From contig DAOULB010000024.1 of the NCBI GenBank assembly GCA_034420695.1, positions 1 to 49,063 on the forward strand: DNA of 49,063 bases, written 5' to 3'. Made by a program: the position numbers and the translations under genes. Source of the DNA: Io17-Chloro-G2 sp034420695 (GTDB lineage Bacteria > Chloroflexota > Dehalococcoidia > Lucifugimonadales > UBA3495). Below the pieces are notes generated by a model. That model was not told the DNA's origin, did no database searches, and worked only from the letters and a program-made list of their open reading frames with translations. Positions within the stretch are counted from its first letter, which is position 1; each line of letters starts with the position of its first letter. Shown one piece after another: positions 1 through 8,267 of the stretch.

Positions 1-1
1 C

Positions 2-556
2 GCCCCCAATACCGACCGCATCTTCGGCATTAACCACTACGGCTTCGTGGTCGACAGCCTGGAAGAGACCATGGACCGGCTGGACGATTCCCTCCACCGC
101 TGGAAGGACGAGAACACCGGCAAGCCCACCGAATGGTCCTTCTACGACCCCGTGGGCAACCACGTCAACATCGCCGAAAGGGGTTACCTCTGCGGCGGCG
201 TCGAAGAACCGCGAATGCCCGGCATACGTCACGTCGTCATCCAAGTGGACGAGCCGGCCCGGCTCGCTGCCTTCTACCAGCGGGTGTTCGACCTGGCCCC
301 CGTCAAGGTGTCCGAAACCGATGGGTCGGTGGTCCTCAGCGACGGGGATGTCACCATGGCCTTCCAGAAGCTCAAGACCATCGGGCACACCGGCGTCCAG
401 CACATCGGCATCAGGGTGGAAGACTGGGAAGAAGCCCAGGACCGGTTCGCCAAGGTTGGCCGGGAGTTGCCGGACCTGGCTCCCGGACAGCGCGAGGTCC
501 GGGTGCAGGACCCCGAAGGCAACCTCTTCGCCGTCTCCCCGGTAGGCTGGCCATAG
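2..556 (+). CDS. VOC (glyoxalase/bleomycin-resistance/dioxygenase superfamily) protein, 5' truncated
   Basis: The reading frame is open from base 2, so the start lies outside the window; the GTG at 47 is internal. What remains is about 184 residues with two VOC (beta-alpha-beta-beta-beta) modules. The first ends in the typical FYDPVGNHVNI segment. The second starts at GIRHVVIQV and ends at VQDPEGNLFAV. Both carry the DP-x-GN signature of the last strand, which often supplies a metal-binding or structural turn. The family includes glyoxalases, type I extradiol dioxygenases and thiol transferases, and the substrate cannot be read from the sequence. A GC-rich hairpin (591-611) follows 35 bp after the stop. 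Confidence 0.85.
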   Translation, partial: APNTDRIFGINHYGFVVDSLEETMDRLDDSLHRWKDENTGKPTEWSFYDPVGNHVNIAERGYLCGGVEEPRMPGIRHVVIQVDEPARLAAFYQRVFDLAPVKVSETDGSVVLSDGDVTMAFQKLKTIGHTGVQHIGIRVEDWEEAQDRFAKVGRELPDLAPGQREVRVQDPEGNLFAVSPVGWP

Positions 557-586
557 CAGGCCGGCGCCTTAGTATTGAAGGCTAAC

Positions 587-611
587 GTAGGGGCGGGTTC
601 GAGACCCGCCC
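587..611 (+). repeat. GTAGGGGC-type palindromic repeat / possible terminator
   Basis: An 8-bp perfect stem GGGCGGGT (591-598) pairs with ACCCGCCC (604-611) around a 5-nt loop and is followed by TTTCG. It begins with the same GTAGGGGC string as repeats near 25754 and 42111. It could end transcription of the upstream VOC gene, but the T-run is weak. Confidence 0.5.
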
Positions 612-739
612 TTTCGCATATCGGGGAACGCATGGACCCGCTGGCCCAAACTGCCCGCTGGCCTAAGCTGTAAAGAGCAGCTAGTCTCGCCCTGCATAGT
701 CCAATCGGCGATTCTGTGGTAACAGCCTCCAATGGCCAG

Positions 740-801
740 AACTATTGCAGGAATTCCAGATGGGTTATGGACCATTGCAACATTTAATTCCTGCAATAGT
801 T
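740..801. repeat. 16-bp perfect inverted repeat with 30-nt centre
   Basis: AACTATTGCAGGAATT at 740-755 is exactly complementary to 786-801. The region is AT-rich compared with its surroundings. It could be a hairpin-type miniature element or the remnant of a mobile element end; no target duplication or coding content supports a firmer call. Confidence 0.6.
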
Positions 802-1254
802 GCCAATTTCAAACAGAATGGTAAGATTGGTGAAATCGATGTAGGGAAACACTATTGTGTTTGTTGCCCAACGAATACTTGGATGGGAAGCGCATTTGGT
901 ACTGGCCGCTTCCCCCGCCTTGGCTAATTCAACCGGAACTTTCTTAACCTCCCCTGGCTTTTTCTCCCATAACTCCTCACCCTGTAAACCCGCCATCCTG
1001 GACCCGGTCTCTGGCTTCCCCCTTTTCCGTTCTCCCGCCCTCGCCGGCTCTGGTCCTTGGAGCACTGTACTCCTTCCATGCCGTCACGCCCTGCGCCCCC
1101 GGCACTGTACGGGCCGGCGCGGCCGGCGGCGCCGCGTCCCGTCTGCCCTACCGGCGAGTGCCCACCCCAAGACAAAAGCTGACTGTGAGGCCCCGGCACA
1201 GCCGGTCATGCCGCCTCGGGCAAAGACCCGCACCCGGTCCAAGGAGGAATTTCC

Positions 1255-1740
1255 GTGCTGAAGACCCTGCTGTTGGCGTCCTTGGTGCTCCTGGCCTTGA
1301 CCCTCGCCTGCTCCTCCATGTCACTGGAGGACTACGCCGAAGAGTGCGGCGAATGGCAGGACGATTACGGTAACATAGCTTCCGATTCCCTCGACGACGC
1401 AGAGGAAGCCTTGGAATACTGGAACGACCTCGACCCGCCGGGGGAGGTGAAAAGCCTGCACGAAACCAGGGAGGAGGCCCTCCGCCTGCTCCTGGATATC
1501 GCCCGGGAATCGGAGGAACTGGAGGACAAGCTGGACGACCTGCGGGATGAGTTGGACGACGCTCCCAGGAGTCAGCGCGAAGACATCCGGGACGAGATGG
1601 ACGACTTGAGAGACGAATACGAAGACAACCTTGAAGACCTGTGGGACGAAATGGAGGACCTGGGTGAAGATTACGAGGACGAGGAGGATGACCTTCCCCG
1701 CAGGGTGCGCCGGGAGTTGCAGTCCGAAGATTGCATCTAG
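1255..1740 (+). CDS. acidic coiled-coil lipoprotein, unknown function
   Basis: 161 residues from a GTG start placed 7 nt after AAGGAGG (about 1241-1247). A lipoprotein signal peptide ends in the lipobox LTLAC (Cys19), so the protein should be exported and anchored by lipid. The rest is very rich in Glu and Asp and in Leu/Asp/Glu heptads (for example LEDKLDDLRDELDD and repeated DEMDDL), predicting a long charged helical coiled coil over residues 60-150. Two cysteines outside the lipobox (in EECGE near the start and EDC at the end) could pair. I do not recognise the family. It precedes the LRR lipoprotein on the same strand. Confidence 0.75.
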   Translation: MLKTLLLASLVLLALTLACSSMSLEDYAEECGEWQDDYGNIASDSLDDAEEALEYWNDLDPPGEVKSLHETREEALRLLLDIARESEELEDKLDDLRDELDDAPRSQREDIRDEMDDLRDEYEDNLEDLWDEMEDLGEDYEDEEDDLPRRVRRELQSEDCI

Positions 1741-1856
1741 ACCCGGTCGGCACAACCCGGCGGAACACGGCAGGCCACTCCGGTGGGGGAGCAAGCCGCC
1801 GACCGGTCCAAGCGGCAGGCCCGTTATGGATGGCAATGGCTGTTGAGGTGAAACCC

Positions 1857-4418
1857 TTGAGAATTGCAAGCATGAAATCCCTTCGTCTGTTTCCGCTGCT
1901 GGTCGTATCGGCCCTGCTGATTCTGCTCCTCTCCGCAGCCTGTGTTCCCGAGGAAACCGGCGATACCGGAGACCGTGAAGACCGGGAAGACCAGCGTTCC
2001 GGAGAACGTTCCTCCGCAGCTCCCGAGGAACCCTCTGCAACCGGGGAGGCCGGAGACCGGGACTCCGGGATTGCCTCCATCTTCTCCTCCACAGAACCCT
2101 CCGCAACGGAAGAGGCTGGTGACCGGGACTCCGGGGCTGCCTCCATCTTCTCCCCCGTAGCCGTCACGCCCTCCCCTGGAAGTGGCGACTTTGTTTCCGC
2201 GCCACCAGAGTCGGTATCCTCGGTCCCGTCGGAGTCAGTTCCCATACCCACCGAGATGGCATGCCCGCGCCGCCAGCCCGACCCCAACGTTGCGCTGCCC
2301 CCCGCTGTTACTTCAGCCGAAACGGACAGGGAGGCCCTGGTCGCCCTCTTCGAGGCCACCAATGGGGAATCCTGGGACCATACCGGGACTTGGGCCGGCT
2401 TTGCCCCTCTTGGCCAGTGGCTGGGCGTGACCACCAATGAAGAAGGCCGGGTCACCTCCTTGGAACTCAACCAGCGCCTTCTTGGTAATCGAACCAAAGA
2501 TCTAAAGGGGAAACTGCCTCCCGAACTGGGCAACCTCTCCTCCCTGCAAGTGCTGTCCATCGGACTCATCAACAGCCAAACCCCCCTGGGGTTGACCGGG
2601 GAGATACCGCCGGAACTGGGTAACCTCTCCTCCCTGCAAGAGCTGTCCATCGTAACCACCAGGCTGGCCGGGGGGATACCGCCGGAACTGGGTAGCCTCC
2701 CCTCCCTGCGCTCCCTTCAACTTGTCAATAACCGGCTCACCGGCGAGATACCGCCCGAATTGGGCAGCCTGGCTTCCCTTGAGTCGCTGGACCTCTCGGT
2801 GAATCAACTCTGCGGTGAGATACCGCCGGAGTTGGACGCCTTGGCCGGGCTGCGTGTTTTGAATTTGGACTACAACCGTCTCACCGGCGAGTTTCCCTTA
2901 TGGCTGGAAGGTCTTCCGGACCTGAAAAACATATCCCTGCAGAACAACCAACTGACCGGAGCGGTGTCAGCCCGGTTGGTGAGCTATGTCGAACAATTGG
3001 CGGCCTTCAACGTGACTGGAAACCAGTTCGAGGGATGTCGCCCCAGTTTTCTGGGTTTCGGCAATTCTGCGACATTCGGCGACTCTTTTCCGATATGCAC
3101 CGAGGTCCAACCGGGAGAAGCCGAAACCTTGGTCGCCATTCACCAAGCCTTGGGTCAACCCCAGTTGCGGAATTGGTTAAGCCGCCAACCTCTCCATACC
3201 TGGGAGGGAGTGGCAGTCGGGTTTGATGGCCGCGTGGCGCTCTTGAATATTGACGCCCCAGGCCCCGTGGAAATCCCTCCCGAAATAGGCAACCTCACTG
3301 GACTGAAATACCTCCGCCTGAACCTTGGTCGTGGACGTGCGGATGATCCGCCTAACGGCGAACTGCCGCCGGAACTGGGCAACCTGACCGCATTGCAAAC
3401 ACTGGACATAAGAGGGAATATCACATTGGAGGGTTGTTCGGAAGGCGCCAATGCGTACCAGGCCGGAATTTTGGCGCAGCTTTGCGAAACTCCAGGGAAG
3501 TTCCTTTCCCTTAACCCGCACTCCATGCTGCTGGACAACGGCTCACCAGCTCTTAGCTGGAGCGGTGAAATACGCGACCTACCCACCATCCCGCCCGAGG
3601 GGAAGTTCACCTCCGTAAGCGGCAGGTTGGCATACGGCTGCGGACTGAAGGCCGACGGCTCCCTGGCTTGCTGGGGCAGTAATAACAGCGGCCGAGCCAC
3701 TCCGCCCGAGGGGAAGTTTACCTCCGTCAGCGTCGGGGATGGTCACGCCTGCGGGTTGAGGACCGACGGCTCCCTGGCCTGCTGGGGCAATGATAACCAC
3801 GGCCAAGCCACCCCACCCGAGGGGAAGTTCACCTCCGTCAGCGCCGGGAAGGGTCATTCCTGCGGCGTGAGGACCGACGGCTCCCTGGCCTGCTGGGGCT
3901 CTAATCAAGAAGACCAAGCCACTCCGCCCGAGGGGAAGTTCACCTCTGTCAGCGCCGGGTTGACCCACGGCTGCGGTGTGAAGACCGACGGATCCCTGGC
4001 CTGCTGGGGTAGACGTCCCTCCAGCAATGCCACCTCGAGCGTGGGGAAGTTCACCTCTGTCAGCGCCGGGTACTTGCAAATCTGCGGGCTGAGAGACGAT
4101 GGCTCAGTCATCTGCTGGCGGCAAGCTCAGCTGTATGCCGGGACGCCATTTTCTTTCACTCCGTCCGAGGGTACATTTACCTCCGTCAGCGTCTCGGCCT
4201 TCAGCAGTGAAATCGACCCCTGCGGGATGACGACAGATGGGTACGCGGCCTGCTGGGACCTCACTGGGAACATGACGTATTATTCAGACCGCCCATTTGG
4301 CAGCGAGCGCCCCACCGCCTTCTCCAGAGTCTATGCCAAAGTCGGGGTCTACTGTGCGACGTCTGCTGCCGCCACTGATGAGCACCCTCAAAGTTGGTGC
4401 TTCTACACGGCTCCTTAG
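1857..4418 (+). CDS. large surface lipoprotein with leucine-rich repeats and RCC1-like repeats
   Basis: 853 residues from TTG 1857, chosen because GAGGTG lies 6 nt upstream; ATG 1872 is the alternative start and has only a weak site. The signal peptide ends in lipobox LSAAC (Cys29). Next come a Ser/Pro/Glu-rich linker with an internal duplication (GDRDSG..ASIFS twice), an LRR-capping segment (ETDREALVALFEATNGESW, near residue 155), and plant-type LRRs of the form LTGEIPPELGNLSSL, in two batches (about 200-390 and 470-560). From residue 579 there are RCC1-like 37-residue units (PPEGKFTSVSAG..H.CGV.TDGSLACWG), expected to build a beta-propeller. Both repeat types are protein-binding scaffolds, so a cell-surface adhesion or sensing role is plausible but inferred. 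Confidence 0.85.
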   Translation: MRIASMKSLRLFPLLVVSALLILLLSAACVPEETGDTGDREDREDQRSGERSSAAPEEPSATGEAGDRDSGIASIFSSTEPSATEEAGDRDSGAASIFSPVAVTPSPGSGDFVSAPPESVSSVPSESVPIPTEMACPRRQPDPNVALPPAVTSAETDREALVALFEATNGESWDHTGTWAGFAPLGQWLGVTTNEEGRVTSLELNQRLLGNRTKDLKGKLPPELGNLSSLQVLSIGLINSQTPLGLTGEIPPELGNLSSLQELSIVTTRLAGGIPPELGSLPSLRSLQLVNNRLTGEIPPELGSLASLESLDLSVNQLCGEIPPELDALAGLRVLNLDYNRLTGEFPLWLEGLPDLKNISLQNNQLTGAVSARLVSYVEQLAAFNVTGNQFEGCRPSFLGFGNSATFGDSFPICTEVQPGEAETLVAIHQALGQPQLRNWLSRQPLHTWEGVAVGFDGRVALLNIDAPGPVEIPPEIGNLTGLKYLRLNLGRGRADDPPNGELPPELGNLTALQTLDIRGNITLEGCSEGANAYQAGILAQLCETPGKFLSLNPHSMLLDNGSPALSWSGEIRDLPTIPPEGKFTSVSGRLAYGCGLKADGSLACWGSNNSGRATPPEGKFTSVSVGDGHACGLRTDGSLACWGNDNHGQATPPEGKFTSVSAGKGHSCGVRTDGSLACWGSNQEDQATPPEGKFTSVSAGLTHGCGVKTDGSLACWGRRPSSNATSSVGKFTSVSAGYLQICGLRDDGSVICWRQAQLYAGTPFSFTPSEGTFTSVSVSAFSSEIDPCGMTTDGYAACWDLTGNMTYYSDRPFGSERPTAFSRVYAKVGVYCATSAAATDEHPQSWCFYTAP
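3591..4145 (+). repeat. 111-bp tandem coding repeats (RCC1 units)
   Basis: Units begin at 3591, 3702, 3813, 3924 and, more divergent, 4035. Each encodes 37 residues. The first four are close to identical at the DNA level (for example CCGCCCGAGGGGAAGTTCAC recurs), suggesting recent duplication or gene conversion. A further degenerate unit follows to about 4256. Confidence 0.85.
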
Positions 4419-4593
4419 CTGGTTGTGACTCAAATAGCCGCATCCAGCCATCACTGCAGTCCGGGGCGCTGCCGGAAACTCCCCGCCCGGCGCAAGCCGG
4501 CAGAGCATGGCAGCCTCCGCAGCCAGGCCTGTCCATGCGCCGCTCCCTCCGGGGCAGCTTCCCGGTCGGTCCGTTATTTTCCAGCAGCGATGA

Positions 4594-6153
4594 CTACTCC
4601 CCAGACCCGCTGGACGGGAACACCAGGGACTTCACCGTAACCGGCACAATGTCCGAAATGCCCATGGGTCTGCCGATGTCCACGAAGTCCAAGTCCCCCA
4701 CGTCGATGCCGTCCACCACCACCACGTCCTCCTCCAAGTGAAGTTCCTCCTTCAGGATGCCTCCCAGGGACTTGGCCACGTCCATATCCACCACGATGTA
4801 CACCGGCGCGCTAACCGAGCCGGGCCCCTTCACTAGGGATGACACCCCTTCCGCCACCCGCCGCAGGGACTGGTAGTTGGGCGTCTCGGTGATCGAAAGC
4901 GCCAAGGCCAGCCCCGGCCCGAAAGCCTCCAAGTCGAACTTGGCCAAGGCCGTCGCCAAGGACGACTCCAGCGATCCGGCCGGACCCCCGCCGGTTCCCA
5001 ACGTCTCCATGAAAGGCCGCACTACCTTCAGCCCGAAGACCGGAAGAGATTCCACCCCCGAAAGGTGGCTGGTGCTGCCGCTGGCCTGGACCGTGTACTC
5101 TCCCGCCCCGATGACCGTTGCCCGTATCCCGTTGACCGTTTCCTGGGTTACCCCTTCGTGGAACAGCCTGGCCAGCTCCTCCCGCAGGCTGCGTCCCAGT
5201 TGCGGACCCAAGTCCCCGAAGGACTCCGGCTCGTGGCCGTAGATGTATTCCGACACTCCCCCCGAGAACATCAGGTATTTCACGTCGGAAGGCCCGCGGT
5301 AGTCCGGCAGCTGGTCGGTAATCATCAGTTCCCGGCCCAGCCGGGAAAGCTCTCCGCCCTGCATTACCTCGGCCAGCAGTCTGGCCATCAGCGCTGCCAC
5401 CGCCGCCTTCTGTTCGTCGGAAATGGCTTGGCCCAAGCCCACCTGGAACCCCAGTTCCTCCAGCAGGACCTTCCCTGGCTCCTCCAACCGCACCACCACG
5501 TTGCTCTCGTCAAAGGCTATCAGTCTGGCCCCCACGTTGATGGCCCCGGTGTTTACCACCACGCCGTCCCTTATCAGCGACAACTTGGTTGTGCCGCCGC
5601 CTATGTCGATGTTGAAGACGTTGGCTCCCTCGGTCTCCGACAGGGCCACCGCCCCGCAGCCGTGGGCCGCCAGCAATGCCTCGTGGTTGGGTCCCGCCGA
5701 TGCACAGATGAACCGCCCCGCTTCCTTGGCGAACAACTCCGCGATGGGCTGGGCGTTCTCCTTCTTCAGGGCTTCTCCGGTTATTACCACCGCTCCTGTG
5801 TCTATGGCCTCCGGGGTAAGGCCGGCGTTCCGGTAGGCCTCCTGCACGAACTCGCGAATCTTTTCGGTGTCGATGAGCACCCCCGACAGGTAGGGGGTCA
5901 ACATTATCGGGGAACGGTAGATGACCTGCCGCTCCGCCACCTTGAAGCTGCTGGAGAAGGCCGAACCCTCCCGGCGCAGCACCAGCCGGGAAAATATGAG
6001 GTGCGTTGTGGAAGAGCCGATGTCGATGCCCACGCTGTTGATGGTCAGCTTTTCCAGCCCCTCGATGTCCTCGGAGAGGGATGGGTCCGTAAGGTCCAAG
6101 TCCAGTCCTTCGTCGTGATGATGGCCGTTTTCATCGTGGTCGTCATGGTCCAT
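4594..6153 (-). CDS. eutA: EutA-type ethanolamine ammonia-lyase reactivating factor (ASKHA fold)
   Basis: 519 residues. I take ATG 6153 as the start: it follows GAGAGGAG by about 11 nt, whereas an upstream TTG at 6174 overlaps that site. EutA-family proteins are ATPases that release damaged cobalamin from ethanolamine ammonia-lyase. The phosphate-1 loop VGIDIGSSTTHLIFSR (near residue 43), the phosphate-2 segment FNIDIGGGTTKLSL and a later FSGGVSEY motif fit the ASKHA ATPase fold. The N-terminus is His/Asp-rich (DHDDHDENGHHHDEG), which could bind metal and is not part of the usual family core. No eutB or eutC lies in the window, so it is an orphan here. It has its own promoter (6220-6248) and is divergent from the MFS gene. 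Confidence 0.8.
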   Translation of the reverse strand: MDHDDHDENGHHHDEGLDLDLTDPSLSEDIEGLEKLTINSVGIDIGSSTTHLIFSRLVLRREGSAFSSSFKVAERQVIYRSPIMLTPYLSGVLIDTEKIREFVQEAYRNAGLTPEAIDTGAVVITGEALKKENAQPIAELFAKEAGRFICASAGPNHEALLAAHGCGAVALSETEGANVFNIDIGGGTTKLSLIRDGVVVNTGAINVGARLIAFDESNVVVRLEEPGKVLLEELGFQVGLGQAISDEQKAAVAALMARLLAEVMQGGELSRLGRELMITDQLPDYRGPSDVKYLMFSGGVSEYIYGHEPESFGDLGPQLGRSLREELARLFHEGVTQETVNGIRATVIGAGEYTVQASGSTSHLSGVESLPVFGLKVVRPFMETLGTGGGPAGSLESSLATALAKFDLEAFGPGLALALSITETPNYQSLRRVAEGVSSLVKGPGSVSAPVYIVVDMDVAKSLGGILKEELHLEEDVVVVDGIDVGDLDFVDIGRPMGISDIVPVTVKSLVFPSSGSGE

Positions 6154-6219
6154 AGGAAGCCTGTCTCCTCTCAACCAAGTATTGACCCTTGCCCGGCGGG
6201 CGGTTGTGGAACTTTCGCC

Positions 6220-6248
6220 ACCATAAGCGCACCTATTGGGGTTGTCAA
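6220..6248 (-). promoter_or_regulatory. sigma-70-type promoter for eutA
   Basis: Read on the minus strand: -35 TTGACA (6248-6243), a 17-bp spacer, and -10 TATGGT (6225-6220), about 65 bp upstream of the eutA start at 6153. It lies in the 316-bp divergent gap between eutA and the MFS gene. I see no equally good promoter for the MFS gene in that gap. Confidence 0.55.
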
Positions 6249-6469
6249 ATGCCGCTCGGTCCCTTGCCGCCTCCGCTGCTCTGGCCGGACACCTCTCCTC
6301 AGGTACGCACTAAGAGCAAAAGGGATATACTAGGCCAACCCTTTTACATAACCCTTTCTATTGAAAGCCTGCTGAAAGACGCTGGCAGCCGGGTATCCCC
6401 GGCACGCGCTCCGGCCTTGGCAATAGTAAGCTCCCCAAGGACCTCTGCTCTTCGCCGCAGGAGATGGGA

Positions 6470-7738
6470 ATGTCCAATGTGGGCTCACGCCCTCGTAACC
6501 TTCCCAGGGACACCCGGCGCTTCAAGACCTTTACCTCGCTGAAGCACCGGGACTTCCTGCTGCTCTGGCTCAGCAACCTCTGTCACGCCACCGCTAACTG
6601 GTTCCAACAAATCACGATTCCCTGGCTCGTTTGGGAAATCTCCGGCTCCCCCCTGCTGGTCGGTGTCACCGCTGGCATGCGCTCTTTGCCCTTCTTGGTT
6701 GTCGGCCCCTTCGCCGGCGTGTTCGCCGACCGGGTGGACCGGCGCAAGATGGTAGTGACGGTGCAATTCCTGCTGGCGGCGGTGGTGCTGGCATTTGCCA
6801 TCGGAGTGTTACGTGGAGTCATCACCGGCAACTTCGGCATCGCGCTCGCCTTGGTTTTCACTGCCATGACCGGACTGCTGAACTCCCTTATCCAGCCCGT
6901 CCGCCAATCCATGATTGCCAACACCGTCCCCAGGGAAGACCTTTGGAACGCCATCGCCCTTAACTCGGTCGCCGGGAACGTGGCCCGCGTGGTTGGCCCC
7001 GGTGTAGGGGGAGTGCTCATTGCCTGGCTCGGCCCCGCGGTCAACTTCTTCATAGAGGGCGTGTTCCACATACTGATGGCCTACGCCGTCTTTCGCATCG
7101 CCCTGCCCTATCGCGAGGAAATCACCGCCGTCGGCTCGTCCATCCTGGCCAACCTGAAGCAGGGGTTCAGCTACGTGGTCACCGAGCAGCGGGTGTTGCA
7201 CCTGCTGCTGGTTGTCTGCATCTCCGACATATTCATCGCCCCCATAGTTCACCTGATGCCCGTCGTCGCCGACGATATCCTGGGCCGCGGGTCCGAGGTG
7301 TACGGCTTCCTGGTATTGTCCATGGGCATCGGCGGCGTCATTGCCACTATCACCTTCGCCACCTTGGGAGGCTTCATGCGGAAGGGGACTTTCGGCTTCC
7401 TGGCCTTGGTGCTGCTGACCGTCTCCGCCATCACCCTGGGGGCCTCGACGTGGTTGTGGGTCTCCCTCGCTGCAATGTTTGGCATGGGGTTCTTCCGGCT
7501 GACTTTCAAGATAAACAACAACACCCACCTGCAGACCACCATCCCCGACTCCTTGCGGGGCCGGGTAATGTCCATCTACCACCTTGACCACGGGCTGACC
7601 CCCCTGGCCAGCATGACCTTGGGTCTGATGGCCGAGTTCTGGGACGCCAACTTTGTAATAGTAATAGTCGGGGCGGCCAGCCTGGTCTTCAGCTTGTGGG
7701 CCTTCGCCGCCTTCGCCGATGTCCGCCGGATGCGCTAG
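6470..7738 (+). CDS. major facilitator superfamily exporter (MFS_3/EntS-like)
   Basis: 422 residues from ATG 6470, which sits 6 nt after GCAGGAG; ATG 6464 directly abuts that site and is less likely. About 12 hydrophobic segments are visible. The MFS motif A between helices 2 and 3 is present as GPFAGVFADRVDRRKM. The N-terminal FTSLKHRDFLLLWLSN is typical of the EntS/MFS_3 branch of proton-driven drug, siderophore or macrolide exporters. Substrate unknown. Monocistronic on this strand and divergent from eutA. Confidence 0.85.
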   Translation: MSNVGSRPRNLPRDTRRFKTFTSLKHRDFLLLWLSNLCHATANWFQQITIPWLVWEISGSPLLVGVTAGMRSLPFLVVGPFAGVFADRVDRRKMVVTVQFLLAAVVLAFAIGVLRGVITGNFGIALALVFTAMTGLLNSLIQPVRQSMIANTVPREDLWNAIALNSVAGNVARVVGPGVGGVLIAWLGPAVNFFIEGVFHILMAYAVFRIALPYREEITAVGSSILANLKQGFSYVVTEQRVLHLLLVVCISDIFIAPIVHLMPVVADDILGRGSEVYGFLVLSMGIGGVIATITFATLGGFMRKGTFGFLALVLLTVSAITLGASTWLWVSLAAMFGMGFFRLTFKINNNTHLQTTIPDSLRGRVMSIYHLDHGLTPLASMTLGLMAEFWDANFVIVIVGAASLVFSLWAFAAFADVRRMR

Positions 7739-7756
7739 TGCAGACGCCCCGCCGCG

Positions 7757-7785
7757 TTGCGGCTGTAATGGCTGAGGCCTACACT
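7757..7785 (+). promoter_or_regulatory. possible promoter for the HEPN-like gene
   Basis: TTGCGG (7757-7762), a 17-bp spacer, then TACACT (7780-7785), 58 bp before the start at 7844. The match to consensus is moderate. Confidence 0.35.
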
Positions 7786-7843
7786 GGAGACTAGGGGAAT
7801 AGAGGCCCAGAGGGTTGTATCTGCCCTTCAAGGATGCTAGACC

Positions 7844-8230
7844 ATGACGACAAGAGAAGAAAAGACCGCGGCGGAACACGTTGCGACGTCCCTTCAATTC
7901 TTGGAACACTCGGACCGGGAATTCGAGGCTGGGGACTCGCTGCAGGGTAGCGAGAACCTATGGGGCGCCGCTTCCTACGCGGTCATTGCGGTTTCCAAGC
8001 AACGTGGCTGGAGTTTCAATAAACACCCACATTTGCAGGTAGCCGTGCGCCGGTTGGCCGAAGAATTGGACGATGATTCGCTGCCCGCCAAGTTTTCAGT
8101 GGCGGAGAAATTCCATTCCAATTTCTACCGCGATTTCATGTACGACGACGAAATTGAAAATGACCGGCCGGTTGTGAACAGATTTGTCCGACAGTTAGTG
8201 GACGTCGTGGAAGCAGGCCCAAGTAGTTGA
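7844..8230 (+). CDS. PaREP1/HEPN-like small helical protein
   Basis: 128 residues, ATG start with AAGGAT 8-9 nt upstream. The pattern LQGSENLWGAASYAVIAVSK near residue 33 and the later AEKFHSNFY segment match the PaREP1/HEPN-like four-helix family (compare GD-x-x-A-AEKAWGA and LH-x-NFY). HEPN proteins are often toxin RNases or nucleotidyltransferase partners, but the Arg of the Rx4-6H catalytic motif is not evident here and no nucleotidyltransferase gene lies beside it. An isolated single-gene unit converging on the ABC transporter operon. Confidence 0.55.
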   Translation: MTTREEKTAAEHVATSLQFLEHSDREFEAGDSLQGSENLWGAASYAVIAVSKQRGWSFNKHPHLQVAVRRLAEELDDDSLPAKFSVAEKFHSNFYRDFMYDDEIENDRPVVNRFVRQLVDVVEAGPSS

Positions 8231-8267
8231 CTCTTGCCGGTCGGGGAAATACTCGAACGGTAAAGGG

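Larger units (their letters stand above)
557..1254. other. gene-free stretch with two inverted repeats
   Basis: I see no convincing gene in these 698 bases. They hold a GTAGGGGC-type palindrome (591-611) and a 16-bp perfect inverted repeat (740-755 with 786-801). Short frames here lack ribosome binding sites and look like chance openings. Confidence 0.6.

Noticed and set aside
745..927. 60-residue frame over the inverted repeat
   Set aside because: No ribosome binding site, and it begins inside the palindrome.
1148..2659. 503-codon minus-strand frame across both lipoprotein genes
   Set aside because: Spans two genes with signal peptides on the other strand; low-complexity Arg/Ser/Pro/Gly composition.
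5065..6333. Long plus-strand open frame opposite eutA
   Set aside because: It is antisense to a well-matched family protein, has no ribosome binding site, and its composition (Gln/His/Arg/Val-rich) is typical of frames opposite high-GC genes.
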